Shown here: piece by piece, positions 55,122 to 64,000 of the stretch | Position numbering within the stretch: the first letter of the stretch is position 1 | Layout of the letters: each line of letters opens with the position of its first letter | Source: Pseudoxanthomonas sp. Root630 | Lineage (GTDB): Bacteria; Pseudomonadota; Gammaproteobacteria; Xanthomonadales; Xanthomonadaceae | Length of the DNA: 64,000 nt | Direction: 5' to 3' | Assembly (NCBI RefSeq): GCF_001427585.1 | Contig: NZ_LMGY01000012.1 | Location: forward strand, 656,200 to 720,199 | The notes under the pieces: generated by a model | The model's database searches: none | Told to the model about the DNA's origin: nothing | The model's input: only the letters and a program-made list of their open reading frames with translations | Translations under genes and position numbers: made by a program

Positions 55122-55568
55122 TCACCCGCCGTAGCGATGGCTGTGGATGTGCGGGCGCGCGGCGTCGTTGGCGATGAAGCACAACGCCTCGCCGGCCGCG
55201 CTGAGGATCCACCCGGTCGCCACCACGGTGACGCTGATCGCCGTGCCCACCGCGATGCCCAGGCGCCGGATCGCTTCCACGCTCAGGTAGACCACGAACG
55301 AGGCCCCCGCGACCGCGCCCGCCGTGGCGACCGAGACCGTCACCGCCACGCTGCCGGCCACCACCGCCACGCCGGTGACCACCGCGGAGGCGCCGTGGCC
55401 GAGCGCGTGGATCACCGCCACCGGCACCTCGATCGAGGCCTCCAGGCTGGCTTGCGACATCCGGCTGGCGCCGTCGGACTGCGGTGCGGCGTGGGCGGGC
55501 AGGGCCAGGCCACCCGAGAGGGCAGTGGCCAGGGCGAGGGTCAGCGAGCGGGCGATCAGGCGGGGCAT
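55122..55568 (-). CDS. Exported glycine/alanine/valine-rich hypothetical protein
   Basis: 148 residues: signal peptide (LALATALSGGLALPAHA), then hydrophobic stretches at about 58-100 and 105-130 (VVTGVAVVAGSVAVTVSVAT), ending HIHSHRYGG. The His-rich tail could bind metal. It is first of the run of five minus-strand envelope genes ending at 52918. No family was recognised. Confidence 0.65.
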   Translation of the reverse strand: MPRLIARSLTLALATALSGGLALPAHAAPQSDGASRMSQASLEASIEVPVAVIHALGHGASAVVTGVAVVAGSVAVTVSVATAGAVAGASFVVYLSVEAIRRLGIAVGTAISVTVVATGWILSAAGEALCFIANDAARPHIHSHRYGG

Positions 55569-55675
55569 GAGGGGTCCTCCGGGGTGCCGCAGCCTTGCCC
55601 CGGGCCGGGGCGCGGTTCAACCGGCATCGACGAGGTAAGCTCCCGCGCAACACTTGGTATAGGAATGCGCTACCG

Positions 55676-56419
55676 ATGGCCGTCTCGGTGGACCTGATTG
55701 ATGCACTGAAGCGTTGCCTGCGCGCGCAGGACCTGACCTACCGCGAGCTGGCCGTCCGCATCCGGATGAGCGAGGCGGCGGTCAAGCGCATGTTCTCCCG
55801 CCGGGCGATGAGCCTGCAGCGGCTGGAGCAGATCTGCGAGGTGCTCGACGTGGGCCTGGCCGAACTCAGCGCCGAAGCCTCGCGCGGGCGCAAGGCGATG
55901 GCGCTGCTGAGCGAAGCGCAGGAGCAGGCGCTGGTCGACGAGCCCACCCTGCTGCTGGCCTTGTTCCTCACCCTCAACCGCTGGCGCGAGGATGACGTCA
56001 TGGGCCACTTCGGCTTCACCCCGGCTCAGTGGACCGGGCTGCTGGTGAAGCTGGACCGGCTGGGCATCATCGAGCTGATGCCCGGCAACCGCGGCCGCGC
56101 GCTGACGGCGCGCAACTTCCGCTGGCGCGCCGACGGGCCGATGGAGCGCTACTTCCGCCACACCTTGCTGTCGGATTACTTCGCCGATCCCTTCGACGGC
56201 GAGCAGGACGCGCTGCTGCTGCTCAGTGGCAGCCTCAGCATCGACGGCGTGAAGCAACTGCGCCAGCGGCTGGAGGAAGTCGCGCGCGAGTTCGACGCCC
56301 TGCTGGCCCGAGACGCCACCCTGCCGGCCGAAGACCGGGTGGGCGTCAGTCTGGTGCTGGCGCAGAAACCCTGGCTGCTGCAGCTGTTCAACCCCTACCG
56401 GCGCTCGCGCGAGGCGTAG
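55676..56419 (+). CDS. XRE-like helix-turn-helix regulator
   Basis: 247 residues from MAVSVDLIDALKRCLRAQDL. LTYRELAVRIRMSEAAVKRMFSRRAMSLQRLEQICEVLDV is a clear Cro/CI-type helix-turn-helix (about 20-58). The rest, about 190 residues, is helical; around VMGHFGFTPAQWTGLLVKLDRLGIIEL it could be a second winged helix. The target is unknown; next-door pckG is a possibility only by position. Confidence 0.8.
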   Translation: MAVSVDLIDALKRCLRAQDLTYRELAVRIRMSEAAVKRMFSRRAMSLQRLEQICEVLDVGLAELSAEASRGRKAMALLSEAQEQALVDEPTLLLALFLTLNRWREDDVMGHFGFTPAQWTGLLVKLDRLGIIELMPGNRGRALTARNFRWRADGPMERYFRHTLLSDYFADPFDGEQDALLLLSGSLSIDGVKQLRQRLEEVAREFDALLARDATLPAEDRVGVSLVLAQKPWLLQLFNPYRRSREA

Positions 56420-56429
56420 TCGGCGCGGC

Positions 56430-56456
56430 GGAGATCGGGCTCCGAGCCCCATCTCC
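56430..56456 (+). terminator. Hairpin after the HTH regulator gene
   Basis: A 13-bp stem with one mismatch (56430-56442 with 56444-56456) and effectively no loop beyond one base, so the innermost pairs must open. T-rich sequence (ATTCTCTTTCGT) follows. Confidence 0.5.
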
Positions 56457-56623
56457 CGTGATTCTCTTTCGTCGCTGAGATCGGCGCGTTCGTCCTCCAC
56501 CCTCCGTGGCCCACCGTCGCCATCCCGGCCACCGGCTGACCGTCCGCCGGTCTCGGCCGCGTTCTCCTCGTCAGCGGGACAAGACATTGGTATCATTTTG
56601 GTCTGACTTTTCGAGGGTGGCGC

Positions 56624-58414
56624 ATGAACGCAGCGGTCGATGTTTTCAAACGCAACGAATTTCAGGGCAGTTCGCTTGAAGCGTTGAATGCCTGGGTTGC
56701 CGAGGTCGCCGCGCTCACCCACCCCGATCACATCCACTGGTGCGATGGCAGCGATGCCGAGAACGCGCTGCTGACGAAACAGATGCTGGCCGACGGCACC
56801 CTGCTGCCGTTGAACCCCGAAACCCACCCGCACAGCTGGCTGCACCGTTCCAGCCCGAGCGACGTGGCACGCGTCGAACACCTGACCTTCGTGTGCACCG
56901 CGCAGCCCGACGATGCCGGCCCCAACAACCACTGGATGGCCCCGGCCGAGGCGCACGCGAAGATGGACGCGCTGTTCGCCGGCTGCATGCGCGGACGCAC
57001 GCTGTACGTGATCCCGTACTGCATGGGCCCGATCGATTCGCCGCTCTCGCGCTGCGGCGTGGAGATCACCGATTCGCCGTATGTGGTGGCGAACATGCGC
57101 ATCATGACCCGCATGGGCGCACCGGCGCTGGCGCGGATCGAGCGCGAAGGTGCGTTCGTGAAAGGCCTGCACTCCACCGGCGAACTCGACCCGGACCGCC
57201 GCTTCATCATGCATTTCCCCGACGAGCTGACCATCAAGAGCTTCGGCTCCGGCTACGGCGGCAACGCGCTGCTGGGCAAGAAGTGCCACGCCTTGCGCAT
57301 CGCCTCGCACCAGGCGCGCCATGAAGGCTGGCTGGCCGAGCACATGCTGATCGTCGGCATCGAGAACCCGCAGGGCGAAACGCATTACATCGCCGCCGCG
57401 TTCCCGTCGGCGTGCGGCAAGACCAACCTGGCCATGCTGATCCCGCCGGAAGGCTATCGCCAGGCCGGCTGGAAGGTATGGACCGTCGGCGACGACATCT
57501 GCTGGATGCGCCCCGGCGCCGATGGCCGCCTGTATGCGATCAATCCGGAAGCCGGTTTCTTCGGCGTGGCGCCGGGCACCTCCGACAGTTCCAACCCGAA
57601 CGCGCTGGCCACCATCAGCCACCACACCATCTTCACCAACGTCGCCGTCACCGACGAGCAGGAGCCGTGGTGGGAAGGCCTGGACACGCGCACGCCGGCG
57701 CTGGACTGGCAGGGCCGCAAGTTCGATCCGGCCAACGGCCCGGCCGCGCACCCCAACTCGCGCTTCACCGTGTCCGCACGCCAGTGCCCGAGCTACTCGA
57801 CCAAGGCCGAGGATCCGCAGGGCGTGCCGATCAGCGCCATCGTCTTCGGCGGCCGCCGCGCCTCGCTGGTGCCGCTGGTGTTCGAAGCGCGCGACTGGAC
57901 GCACGGCGTGCTGGTCGGCGCGGCGATGGGCTCGGAAACCACGGCCGCCGCGACCGGCGCGGTCGGCGTGATGCGCCGCGACCCGATGGCGATGAAGCCG
58001 TTCTGCGGCTACAACTTCGCCGACTACTTCGCCCACTGGCTGTCGTTCGACCAGGCCGGTGCGAAGCTGCCCAAGATTTTCCACGTGAACTGGTTCCGCA
58101 AGGGCGGCGACGGCAAGTTCCTGTGGCCCGGCTTCGGCGAAAACCTGCGCGTGCTGGAGTGGATGATCCAGCGCGTCGAGGGCAAGGCCGACGCGGTGGA
58201 AACCCCGATCGGCCACCTGCCGCGCGCCGAGGACCTGAACCTGGAAGGCGTGGCGCTGAGCGATGAAGCGCACGACCTGCTGTTCGGCTTCGACCGCGCC
58301 GGCTGGCAGGCGGAGTTCGCCGGCATCGGCGACTACCTCGAGGAATTCGGCGCCCGCACCCCGCAGGCGCTGAAGGACGAGCAGCAGCGCATCGCCGCCC
58401 GCCTGGCCCACTGA
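56624..58414 (+). CDS. pckG: Phosphoenolpyruvate carboxykinase (GTP)
   Basis: Decarboxylates and phosphorylates oxaloacetate to PEP with GTP, the committed step of gluconeogenesis. 596 residues, the GTP-class length (the ATP class is about 530). Kinase-1a P-loop FPSACGKTNLAML contains the class-specific Cys; YGGNALLGKKCHALRIAS and the N-terminal NHWMAP region also fit the GTP class. A -10 candidate TATCAT lies at 56591-56596. It works opposite ppc at 5.9 kb. Confidence 0.97.
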   Translation: MNAAVDVFKRNEFQGSSLEALNAWVAEVAALTHPDHIHWCDGSDAENALLTKQMLADGTLLPLNPETHPHSWLHRSSPSDVARVEHLTFVCTAQPDDAGPNNHWMAPAEAHAKMDALFAGCMRGRTLYVIPYCMGPIDSPLSRCGVEITDSPYVVANMRIMTRMGAPALARIEREGAFVKGLHSTGELDPDRRFIMHFPDELTIKSFGSGYGGNALLGKKCHALRIASHQARHEGWLAEHMLIVGIENPQGETHYIAAAFPSACGKTNLAMLIPPEGYRQAGWKVWTVGDDICWMRPGADGRLYAINPEAGFFGVAPGTSDSSNPNALATISHHTIFTNVAVTDEQEPWWEGLDTRTPALDWQGRKFDPANGPAAHPNSRFTVSARQCPSYSTKAEDPQGVPISAIVFGGRRASLVPLVFEARDWTHGVLVGAAMGSETTAAATGAVGVMRRDPMAMKPFCGYNFADYFAHWLSFDQAGAKLPKIFHVNWFRKGGDGKFLWPGFGENLRVLEWMIQRVEGKADAVETPIGHLPRAEDLNLEGVALSDEAHDLLFGFDRAGWQAEFAGIGDYLEEFGARTPQALKDEQQRIAARLAH

Positions 58415-58446
58415 TTCCCCGCCTCGCGCATCCTGTTTCCTGCGCA

Positions 58447-58482
58447 GCCCCGCGTGCGTCCCGGACGCCGCGGGGCTTTTTT
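58447..58482 (+). terminator. Rho-independent terminator of pckG
   Basis: 8-bp stem GCCCCGCG / CGCGGGGC (58447-58454 with 58469-58476) followed by six T. Confidence 0.88.
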
Positions 58483-58507
58483 ATGCGCGCCCGCCCGGTG
58501 CGCGGGG

Positions 58508-58520
58508 TCTGGGATAATGG
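58508..58520 (+). promoter_or_regulatory. Extended -10 promoter of nadE
   Basis: TCTGGGATAATGG, identical to the gcvT site at 34377-34389, 27 bases before the nadE start. The TGG immediately before GATAAT is the extended -10 feature, which can compensate for the missing -35. Confidence 0.6.
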
Positions 58521-58547
58521 GCGGGTTCGCTCCCACCGAAGGCCGAC

Positions 58548-60185
58548 ATGACCCAGACCCTCCGCATCGCGATGGCGCAGTTCGATTTCCCGGTCGGCGC
58601 GGTCGCGCAGAACAGCGAGAGCATCCGCCGCATGATCGCCGAGGCGCGCGACGAGTACGGGGCCGACGTGGTGCTGTTCCCCGAATTGGCGGTCAGTGGC
58701 TATCCGCCGGAAGACCTGCTGCTGCGGCCGCGCTTCCTGGCCGACTGCGAGACGGCGCTGCGGGAGATCGCCGCCACCACGCACGGCATCGTCGCCGTGG
58801 TGGGCTGGCCGCAGAGCGCGGGCAGCGTGGTGTACAACGCGGCCAGCGTGCTGCGCGACGGCGCGGTCGAGGCCACCTACCGCAAGCGCGAACTGCCCAA
58901 CTACGCGGTGTTCGACGAGCGCCGCTACTTCGACGTGGACCCGGATGGCGGCGCCTGCACCTTCGAGGTGAACGGCGTGTCGCTGGGCCTGGTGATCTGC
59001 GAAGACCTCTGGTTCCCCGAGCCGCTGGCTGACACCGCCGAGGCGGGCGCCGTGCTGACGCTGGTGCCCAATGCGTCGCCGTTCGACCGCGACAAGCATG
59101 CGCAGCGCGATGCGTTGATCGCCGAGCGCACGCGCGAGACCGGCATGGCGCTGGCGTACCTCAACGTGGTGGGCGGGCAGGATGCGGTGGTGTTCGACGG
59201 TGCCTCCGTGGTCGCCAACGGCGACGGCACCGTGCATCCGGCCGCGGCGGCCTTCACCGACCAATGGCTGGTCGTCGACTTCGACGTGGCCACGCGTGCG
59301 TTCAGTCCGGTGGTGTGGATGGACGACGGCGACGAGAGCCGCGATGCGCTGGCGTGGCGCGCGATCGTGCGCGGCATCCGCGACTACTGCGGCAAGAACG
59401 GGTTCTCGAAGGTGTGGCTGGGCCTGTCCGGCGGCATCGATTCGGCCATCGTGCTGGCGCTGGCGGTGGACGCGCTGGGCGCGGAGAACGTCACCGCGGT
59501 GCGGTTGCCCTCGCGCTACACCGCCGGCCTGTCCAACGACCTGGCCGCCGAACAATGCGCGGCGATGGGCGTGAGGCTGGAAGCGATCTCGATCGAAGCG
59601 CCGTTCAAGGGCTTCCTGGACGCACTGGGCCCGATCTTCGGCGACAAGCCCGCCGACACCACCGAGGAGAACCTGCAGTCGCGCAGCCGCGGCGTGATCC
59701 TGATGGCGCTGAGCAACAAGTTCGGCGGCCTGCTGCTGACCACTGGCAACAAGAGCGAATACGCGGTGGGCTACGCCACGATCTACGGCGACATGTGCGG
59801 CGGCTACGCGCCGATCAAGGACCTGTACAAGACCGAGGTGTTCGCGCTGGCGCGCTGGCGCAACACGGTGGGCGGCGCGCCGGTGATCCCGCCGGCCGTG
59901 ATCGACAGACCTCCGTCCGCGGAACTGCGCGAGAACCAGAAGGACCAGGACTCGCTGCCGCCGTACGACGTGCTGGACGCGATCCTGTTCCGCTACGTGG
60001 ACCTGGAGCAGTCGCGCGACGAGATCGTCGCCGCCGGCTTCGACGCCGCCACCGTGGACCGCATGCTGCGGCTGGTGCGCATCAACGAATGGAAGCGCCA
60101 CCAGGCCGCGCCCGGACCGAAGGTCTCGCGCCGCGCATTCGGCCGCGAACGCCGCTATCCGATCACGAACAAGTACGCGCTGTAG
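58548..60185 (+). CDS. nadE: Glutamine-dependent NAD+ synthetase
   Basis: Last step of NAD biosynthesis, amidating NaAD with ammonia from glutamine. 545 residues: N-terminal nitrilase-type glutaminase with the Glu-Lys-Cys triad (Glu46 in FPELAVSG, Lys in YRKRELPN, Cys in VICEDLWF), then the synthetase domain with the ATP pyrophosphatase loop GLSGGIDSAI and TGNKSEYAVGY. The C-terminal RERRYPITNKY is family-typical. Confidence 0.96.
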   Translation: MTQTLRIAMAQFDFPVGAVAQNSESIRRMIAEARDEYGADVVLFPELAVSGYPPEDLLLRPRFLADCETALREIAATTHGIVAVVGWPQSAGSVVYNAASVLRDGAVEATYRKRELPNYAVFDERRYFDVDPDGGACTFEVNGVSLGLVICEDLWFPEPLADTAEAGAVLTLVPNASPFDRDKHAQRDALIAERTRETGMALAYLNVVGGQDAVVFDGASVVANGDGTVHPAAAAFTDQWLVVDFDVATRAFSPVVWMDDGDESRDALAWRAIVRGIRDYCGKNGFSKVWLGLSGGIDSAIVLALAVDALGAENVTAVRLPSRYTAGLSNDLAAEQCAAMGVRLEAISIEAPFKGFLDALGPIFGDKPADTTEENLQSRSRGVILMALSNKFGGLLLTTGNKSEYAVGYATIYGDMCGGYAPIKDLYKTEVFALARWRNTVGGAPVIPPAVIDRPPSAELRENQKDQDSLPPYDVLDAILFRYVDLEQSRDEIVAAGFDAATVDRMLRLVRINEWKRHQAAPGPKVSRRAFGRERRYPITNKYAL

Positions 60186-60210
60186 CCGGACGCCGGTTCC
60201 GCAGGAAAAG

Positions 60211-60234
60211 AAAAAGGGCCTCGCGGCCCTTTTT
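60211..60234. terminator. Bidirectional terminator between nadE and bamD
   Basis: AAAAAGGGCC-tcgc-GGCCCTTTTT: a perfect stem with A and T runs on the two sides, so it can end transcription of both convergent genes. Confidence 0.92.
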
Positions 60235-60254
60235 CGCTGCTGACCGCGAGGCGG

Positions 60255-61142
60255 TCAGTCCTTGTTGCGCTTGTCGACGGTGTTGCTGGACTTCTCGCCG
60301 GCGAACGGGTTCAGGCGGCGCACCATCCACGTGTACTTCGGGAAGTCCCCGGTCAACCACGGGTGCTGCGGGTCGTTGAGTTCGAGCACGCGCTTGGCGT
60401 CGGCGGCGAGCGCCTCGTTGCCCAGCTGGGTGTAAGCCTCGGCGAGCACGGCGACGGCGTCGTTCTGGTAGGCGCTCTGCGGGTAGGTCTCCAGCAGGTA
60501 CTTGGCGCGGCTCGCGGCGGACACCCAAGCGTCGCGGCGCAGGTAGTAGATGGCCGTGTCCAGTTCGTGCAGGGCGAACTGGTTGCGCAGCGCCACCATG
60601 CGCTGGCGCGCGTCGGCGGCGTAGCGGCTGTTCGGGTAGCGCTCGGCCACGGTGTTGAAGTCGCTGTAACCCTGCATCGGCGTGGCCAGGTCGCGGCGGC
60701 TGGCATCCAGGCGCCAGACCTTCTGCAGGAACACCGTGTCGCGGTTGGAATTGGCCAGCCCGCGCAGGTAGTACATGTAGGGGATGTTGCGATGCGTGGG
60801 GTAGGTGCGGATGAAGCGGTCGACCGTGGTGACCGCATCGTCGAGCTTGCCGGACTTGTATTCGGCGTAGGCGGTTTCCATCAGCGCCTGCTCGGTATAC
60901 GGACCGTAGGGGTACTGGGCGATCAACTGGCGGAACCGGACCACGCCGCGCTCCCAGTTGTTCACCTGCATGGCCTGGTGGGCTTCCTGGTACATCACCT
61001 CGACCGGCTGGTTCTCCGGCGCTTCCTTCTTCTTGAAGATCTTGCCGCAGCCGGTCCCGGTGAAGGCGATCACCAGCGCGAGCAGGGCGAGGCGGGCGGG
61101 TGCGGAGAGGCGGGCGGAGCGGGGAAGGGCACGCTGGGTCAT
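60255..61142 (-). CDS. bamD: Outer membrane protein assembly factor BamD
   Basis: Essential lipoprotein of the BAM complex that folds outer-membrane beta-barrels. 295 residues: signal peptide ending at lipobox TGTGC, then five TPR-like repeats including VVRFRQLIAQYPYGPYTEQA and TVDRFIRTYPTHRNIPYMYY. The charged C-terminal tail (about 270-295) is longer than in E. coli (245 residues in all). Start at 61142 chosen for the signal peptide. Confidence 0.95.
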   Translation of the reverse strand: MTQRALPRSARLSAPARLALLALVIAFTGTGCGKIFKKKEAPENQPVEVMYQEAHQAMQVNNWERGVVRFRQLIAQYPYGPYTEQALMETAYAEYKSGKLDDAVTTVDRFIRTYPTHRNIPYMYYLRGLANSNRDTVFLQKVWRLDASRRDLATPMQGYSDFNTVAERYPNSRYAADARQRMVALRNQFALHELDTAIYYLRRDAWVSAASRAKYLLETYPQSAYQNDAVAVLAEAYTQLGNEALAADAKRVLELNDPQHPWLTGDFPKYTWMVRRLNPFAGEKSSNTVDKRNKD

Positions 61143-61259
61143 GGGCTGGCGGCAGGCCGCGGCAGGGAAACAGGCCGTCGATGATAGCCTAGGCGCCGCC
61201 CTCGCCATGAACAATCGGCCAATAGGACCGAAGCCGAGGCTTCCCTGGACGCTTTCCGT

Positions 61260-62234
61260 ATGACCGACACCGACTCCCCTGATACCCCCCGCACGGCCAT
61301 CGTGCCCGCCAGCGCGGCCGGCCGCCGCTTCGACGCCGCCCTGGCGGAGCTGTTCCCCGAATTCTCCCGCTCGCGCCTGACCGAGTGGATCAAGTCCGGC
61401 AACGCGTTGCTGGACGGGCAGGTGGTGCGCCCGCGCGATCCCGTGCGCGGCGGCGAAACCGCCAGCCTGGACGTGGTGCTGGATACCCAGACCCACGCCG
61501 AGCCGGAGGACATCCCGCTGGACATCCTGTACGAGGACGCCGACGTCTTCGTCCTGGACAAACCCGCCGGCCTGGTGGTGCACCCCGGCGCCGGCAATCC
61601 GACCGGCACGCTGGTGAACGCGCTGCTGTTCCGCGACCCGTCGCTGTCGGCGCTGCCGCGCGCAGGCATCGTGCACCGCCTGGACAAGGACACCTCCGGC
61701 GTCATGGTGGTGGCGCGCACGCTGCCGGCGCACACCTCGCTGGTGGCCCAGCTGGCCTCGCGCGACGTGCATCGCCAGTACCTGGCGGTGGTGGTCGGCG
61801 CGATGGTCTCCGGCGGCACCGCCGATGCGCCCATCGACCGCCACCCGCGCGACCGGCTGAAGATGGCCGTGCGCGACGACGGCCGCGACGCCACCACCCA
61901 CTACCGCCTGCGCGAACGCTTCCGCGCGCATACGGCGCTGGAATGCCGCCTGGAGACGGGCCGCACCCACCAGATCCGCGTGCACATGGCCCACATCAAG
62001 TACCCGATCGTCGGTGATCCGCTGTACGGCGGGCCGCTGCGCCTGCCCAAGGGCGCCAGCGAGGACCTGGTGGCGGTGCTGCGCGGCTTCCGCCGGCAGG
62101 CCTTGCATGCCGAGACCCTGGAGTTCGCCCATCCGGTGAGCGGCGAACCGGTGCGCGTGACCGCGCCGGTGCCGGCCGACATGGTGGCGTTGCTGGCGGC
62201 CCTGCGCGCGGACACCCAGGCGCAGCGCAAGTGA
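61260..62234 (+). CDS. rluD: 23S rRNA pseudouridine synthase RluD
   Basis: Makes pseudouridines 1911, 1915 and 1917 in helix 69 of 23S rRNA (E. coli numbering). 324 residues: S4 domain at about 20-80 ([20 protein letters not shown]), then the catalytic domain with the Asp in [15 protein letters not shown], plus RTHQIRVHM. Divergent from bamD, the usual arrangement in gammaproteobacteria, with 117 bases between; the 5' end of pgeF overlaps it by 4 bases. Confidence 0.95.
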   Translation: MTDTDSPDTPRTAIVPASAAGRRFDAALAELFPEFSRSRLTEWIKSGNALLDGQVVRPRDPVRGGETASLDVVLDTQTHAEPEDIPLDILYEDADVFVLDKPAGLVVHPGAGNPTGTLVNALLFRDPSLSALPRAGIVHRLDKDTSGVMVVARTLPAHTSLVAQLASRDVHRQYLAVVVGAMVSGGTADAPIDRHPRDRLKMAVRDDGRDATTHYRLRERFRAHTALECRLETGRTHQIRVHMAHIKYPIVGDPLYGGPLRLPKGASEDLVAVLRGFRRQALHAETLEFAHPVSGEPVRVTAPVPADMVALLAALRADTQAQRK

Positions 62235-63001
62235 ATCGTGCGCCCGTCGTCGCGGCCGACTGGCCCGCACCGGCGGGCGTGCATGCCTTCACCACGCTGC
62301 GCCATGGCGCGGGCGTGTCGCAGGCGCCGTTCGACCACTTCAACCTGGGCAACAAGTACGCGGCCGATGGCGATGATCCGGCCGCGGTGGCGCGCAACCG
62401 TGCCGAGCTGGCCGAGTTGGCCGGCCTGCCTTCCACGCCGCACTGGCTGAAGCAGGTGCACGGCGTCGATGTCGTGCGCGTGGACGCGCCGGCGGGCCCC
62501 GATGCCGCCGAGCCTGAAGCCGACGCGCTGGTCACTTCGGCGCCCGGCGTGGTGCTCGCCATCCTGACCGCCGACTGCCTGCCCGTGGTGTTCGCGGCGA
62601 AGGACGGCCGCGAGATCGCCGCCGCGCATGCGGGCTGGCCCGGCCTGTCCAAGGGCATGCTGGAAGCCACGCTCGCCGCGATGGAGGCGCCGGCCGCGGA
62701 CGTGGTCGCCTGGATCGGCCCAGCCGCTGGACCGCAGCGCTACGAAGTCGGCGGAAACGTCTTCGACGCCTTCGTGTCCCAGGATGCGGGTGCGACTGTG
62801 GCGTTCGCGCCCACGCGTCCCGGCCACTGGCTGGCCGACCTGCCCGCGCTGGCGCGGCGCCGCCTGGTGGCCTGCGGCATGCGGGCCGAGGACATCCACG
62901 GCGGTGATCTCTGCACGATCAGCGAACCCGCCCGTTTCTTCTCCCACCGCCGCGACGGCCGCAGCGGGCGTATCGCCACCTTGGCGTGGATGCAGCCGTA
63001 A
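62231..63001 (+). CDS. pgeF: Peptidoglycan editing factor PgeF (YfiH, multicopper-oxidase-like)
   Basis: 256 residues from a GTG that overlaps the rluD stop (GTGA). [20 protein letters not shown] and AAAHAGWPG are the metal-site motifs of the YfiH/PgeF family (His, Cys, His). PgeF removes wrong amino acids (L-Ser-type muropeptide errors) in E. coli; related proteins act on purine nucleosides. The usual Arg after HAGW is Pro here. Coupled to rluD as in many Proteobacteria. Confidence 0.9.
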   Translation: MNRAPVVAADWPAPAGVHAFTTLRHGAGVSQAPFDHFNLGNKYAADGDDPAAVARNRAELAELAGLPSTPHWLKQVHGVDVVRVDAPAGPDAAEPEADALVTSAPGVVLAILTADCLPVVFAAKDGREIAAAHAGWPGLSKGMLEATLAAMEAPAADVVAWIGPAAGPQRYEVGGNVFDAFVSQDAGATVAFAPTRPGHWLADLPALARRRLVACGMRAEDIHGGDLCTISEPARFFSHRRDGRSGRIATLAWMQP

Positions 63002-63519
63002 GTCCGCTGTTCACGGCGTTGCTGGGGCCGGCGTTTGTTGGGCTGCCGGTGCCGGTGCGCGCGTTGCATGCCGCGCAGGGCCTGCGCCGGTATGCCGGCG
63101 ACGTCGAGGTCGAGCGCGGTATCGGCCTGCTGTCGCGACTGGTCGCATCCGCCACCCGCCTGCCGCCCGCAGGCACCGGTCCGTTGTGCGTCGAGATCGA
63201 TGCGTCGCCCGACGAGGAACGCTGGACCCGCTTCATCGGCGGGCGCACCATGCCTTCGCGGCTGTGGCGCGACGGCGACGTGCTGTGCGAACGGCTCGGG
63301 CTGGCGACGTTCGGCTTCCGCTTGGCGGTCGTGGACGGTGTCATCGAATGGCGCGTCGTGCGGGTCCGCGTGTTCGGTGTGTCGTTGCCGGCGCGCTGGT
63401 TCACCGGCGTCGGTGCGCGCGAATCCGCCGAGGACGGGCGTTACCGGTTCGACGTATGGGCATCGTTGCCTATCGCCGGATTGCTGGTGCATTACCGCGG
63501 GGCGCTCGATGTCGATTGA
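62986..63519 (+). CDS. DUF4166 domain protein
   Basis: 177 residues from a GTG overlapping the pgeF 3' end by 16 bases. LPVPVRALHAAQGLRRYAGDVEVERG is the start of the DUF4166 fold, and TRFIGGRTMPSRLWRDGDVLCERLGL follows. No function is known; it is often encoded with DCC-family proteins, as with the next gene. The GTG overlap implies coupling. Confidence 0.78.
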   Translation: MDAAVSPLFTALLGPAFVGLPVPVRALHAAQGLRRYAGDVEVERGIGLLSRLVASATRLPPAGTGPLCVEIDASPDEERWTRFIGGRTMPSRLWRDGDVLCERLGLATFGFRLAVVDGVIEWRVVRVRVFGVSLPARWFTGVGARESAEDGRYRFDVWASLPIAGLLVHYRGALDVD

Positions 63520-63922
63520 GCGCACCGCCGCGAACGGCCCGGTCATCGTGTTCGACGGCATCTGCGTGCTGTGCAACGGTTGGGTGCGCTTCCTGCTGAA
63601 GCACGACCGCGCGGGGCGCTACCGCTTCGCGGCGATGCAGACCGACGCGGGCCGCGCACTGCTGGCGGGGCACGGGCTGGATCCCGATGATCCGGCGTCG
63701 TTCCTGTTGGTGGACGGCGTGCAAGCATGGACGGACAGCGATGCGATCCGTCGCGTGCTGACCGGCCTGGGCGGTGCCTGGCGCCTGGCGGGCGTGATGG
63801 CGGTGGTGCCGCGCGTCGTGCGCGATCCGCTGTACCGCTGGGTGGCGCGGAACCGGTACGGCTGGTTCGGGATGACGGCGTGCCATGTGCCCACCGAGGA
63901 CGAGCGCGCGCGCTTCCTGTAG
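63509..63922 (+). CDS. DCC-family thiol-disulphide oxidoreductase (DUF393)
   Basis: 137 residues, starting inside the end of the DUF4166 gene (11-base overlap). VIVFDGICVLCNGWVRF holds the diagnostic D-G-x-C-x-x-C pair of the DCC (YuxK) family. It may act as a redox partner of a membrane or periplasmic system; the substrate is unknown. The stop codon TAG lies in the GTAG head of the REP copy that follows. Confidence 0.85.
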   Translation: MSIERTAANGPVIVFDGICVLCNGWVRFLLKHDRAGRYRFAAMQTDAGRALLAGHGLDPDDPASFLLVDGVQAWTDSDAIRRVLTGLGGAWRLAGVMAVVPRVVRDPLYRWVARNRYGWFGMTACHVPTEDERARFL

Positions 63923-63940
63923 GAGCGACGCGAGTCGCGA
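63919..63940. repeat. REP-type palindrome unit, copy 3
   Basis: GTAGGAGCGACGCGAGTCGC followed by GA, one unit of the same family as 8682 and 48091, with the GTAG head typical of Stenotrophomonas-type REPs. Its mate, if any, lies beyond 64000. The remaining bases to the window end hold no recognised feature. Confidence 0.75.
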
Positions 63941-64000
63941 CCGTAGCGTGGGATGGCCCGTTGCATGGCGACGGATTCTTCATGCTTCGCTGCAGAGCGG

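Noticed and set aside
55670..60101. Minus-strand open frames of 913 and 756 codons
   Set aside because: Mirror frames of the HTH gene, pckG and nadE with low-complexity composition.

Overview
The window is chromosomal DNA of high G+C content (roughly two thirds G+C by eye). It most resembles a member of the Xanthomonadaceae/Lysobacteraceae (Pseudoxanthomonas, Stenotrophomonas, Luteimonas or Xanthomonas-like). The basis is recalled family resemblance of many products, the GTGGGAGCGAC...GTCGC repeats, and the haem-uptake order hemP, TonB receptor, two small genes. The genus cannot be fixed from the sequence alone. No rRNA, tRNA, CRISPR, prophage or insertion sequence was recognised. Nearly all the window is core metabolism, envelope and housekeeping genes.

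Layout. 0-3.3 kb: end of a hypothetical gene, an OmpR-type two-component system whose sensor domain is compositionally foreign, and convergent to it a small gene for a secreted peptide with a double-glycine-like leader, its own promoter and a hairpin. 3.3-14.9 kb: methyl-cycle genes metF-ahcY (with an S-adenosylhomocysteine riboswitch) and metK, which shares a 24-bp promoter element with ahcY; ppc; uup; a phospholipid-type trio (CdsA-like, acyltransferase, CDP-alcohol transferase); a thioesterase. 15-24 kb: OlsF-like bifunctional acyltransferase with a coupled phosphoesterase, a DUF457-type membrane protein, a methyltransferase, dusB, rbsK-nupC, and a GDT1 (manganese) exporter behind a yybP-ykoY riboswitch. 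24.4-29.7 kb: aldo/keto reductase, then a Fur-box-controlled haem uptake cluster. 29.8-32.4 kb: ECF sigma factor, probable anti-sigma factor and a double-PDZ protein. 32.4-37.5 kb: qmcA-nfeD, gcvT, gcvH, then about 1 kb without genes that holds A/T tracts and a probable small RNA, then an H1-like lysine/alanine repeat protein.

37.5-48.1 kb: SRPBCC protein, serine hydrolase, lemA with an M48 protease, a membrane glycosyltransferase, a GMC oxidoreductase, a carrier of the nucleotide-translocase/MFS type, DUF1304. 48.2-52.9 kb: fatty-acid genes (DUF4442, fadE, alpha/beta hydrolase) with a divergent TetR regulator and paired palindromes. 52.9-55.6 kb: five exported or membrane proteins of unknown role on the minus strand. 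55.7-63.9 kb: HTH regulator, pckG, nadE, bamD, rluD-pgeF, DUF4166 and DCC-family proteins.

The most promising novelty is the 0.1-2.6 kb locus: a candidate peptide-signal/sensor pair, in which both the kinase input domain and the peptide gene have about 52% G+C while the kinase core between them is typical of the genome. The metabolic genes also show layered control: two riboswitches, a shared SAM-cycle promoter element, a Fur site and TetR-type palindromes.
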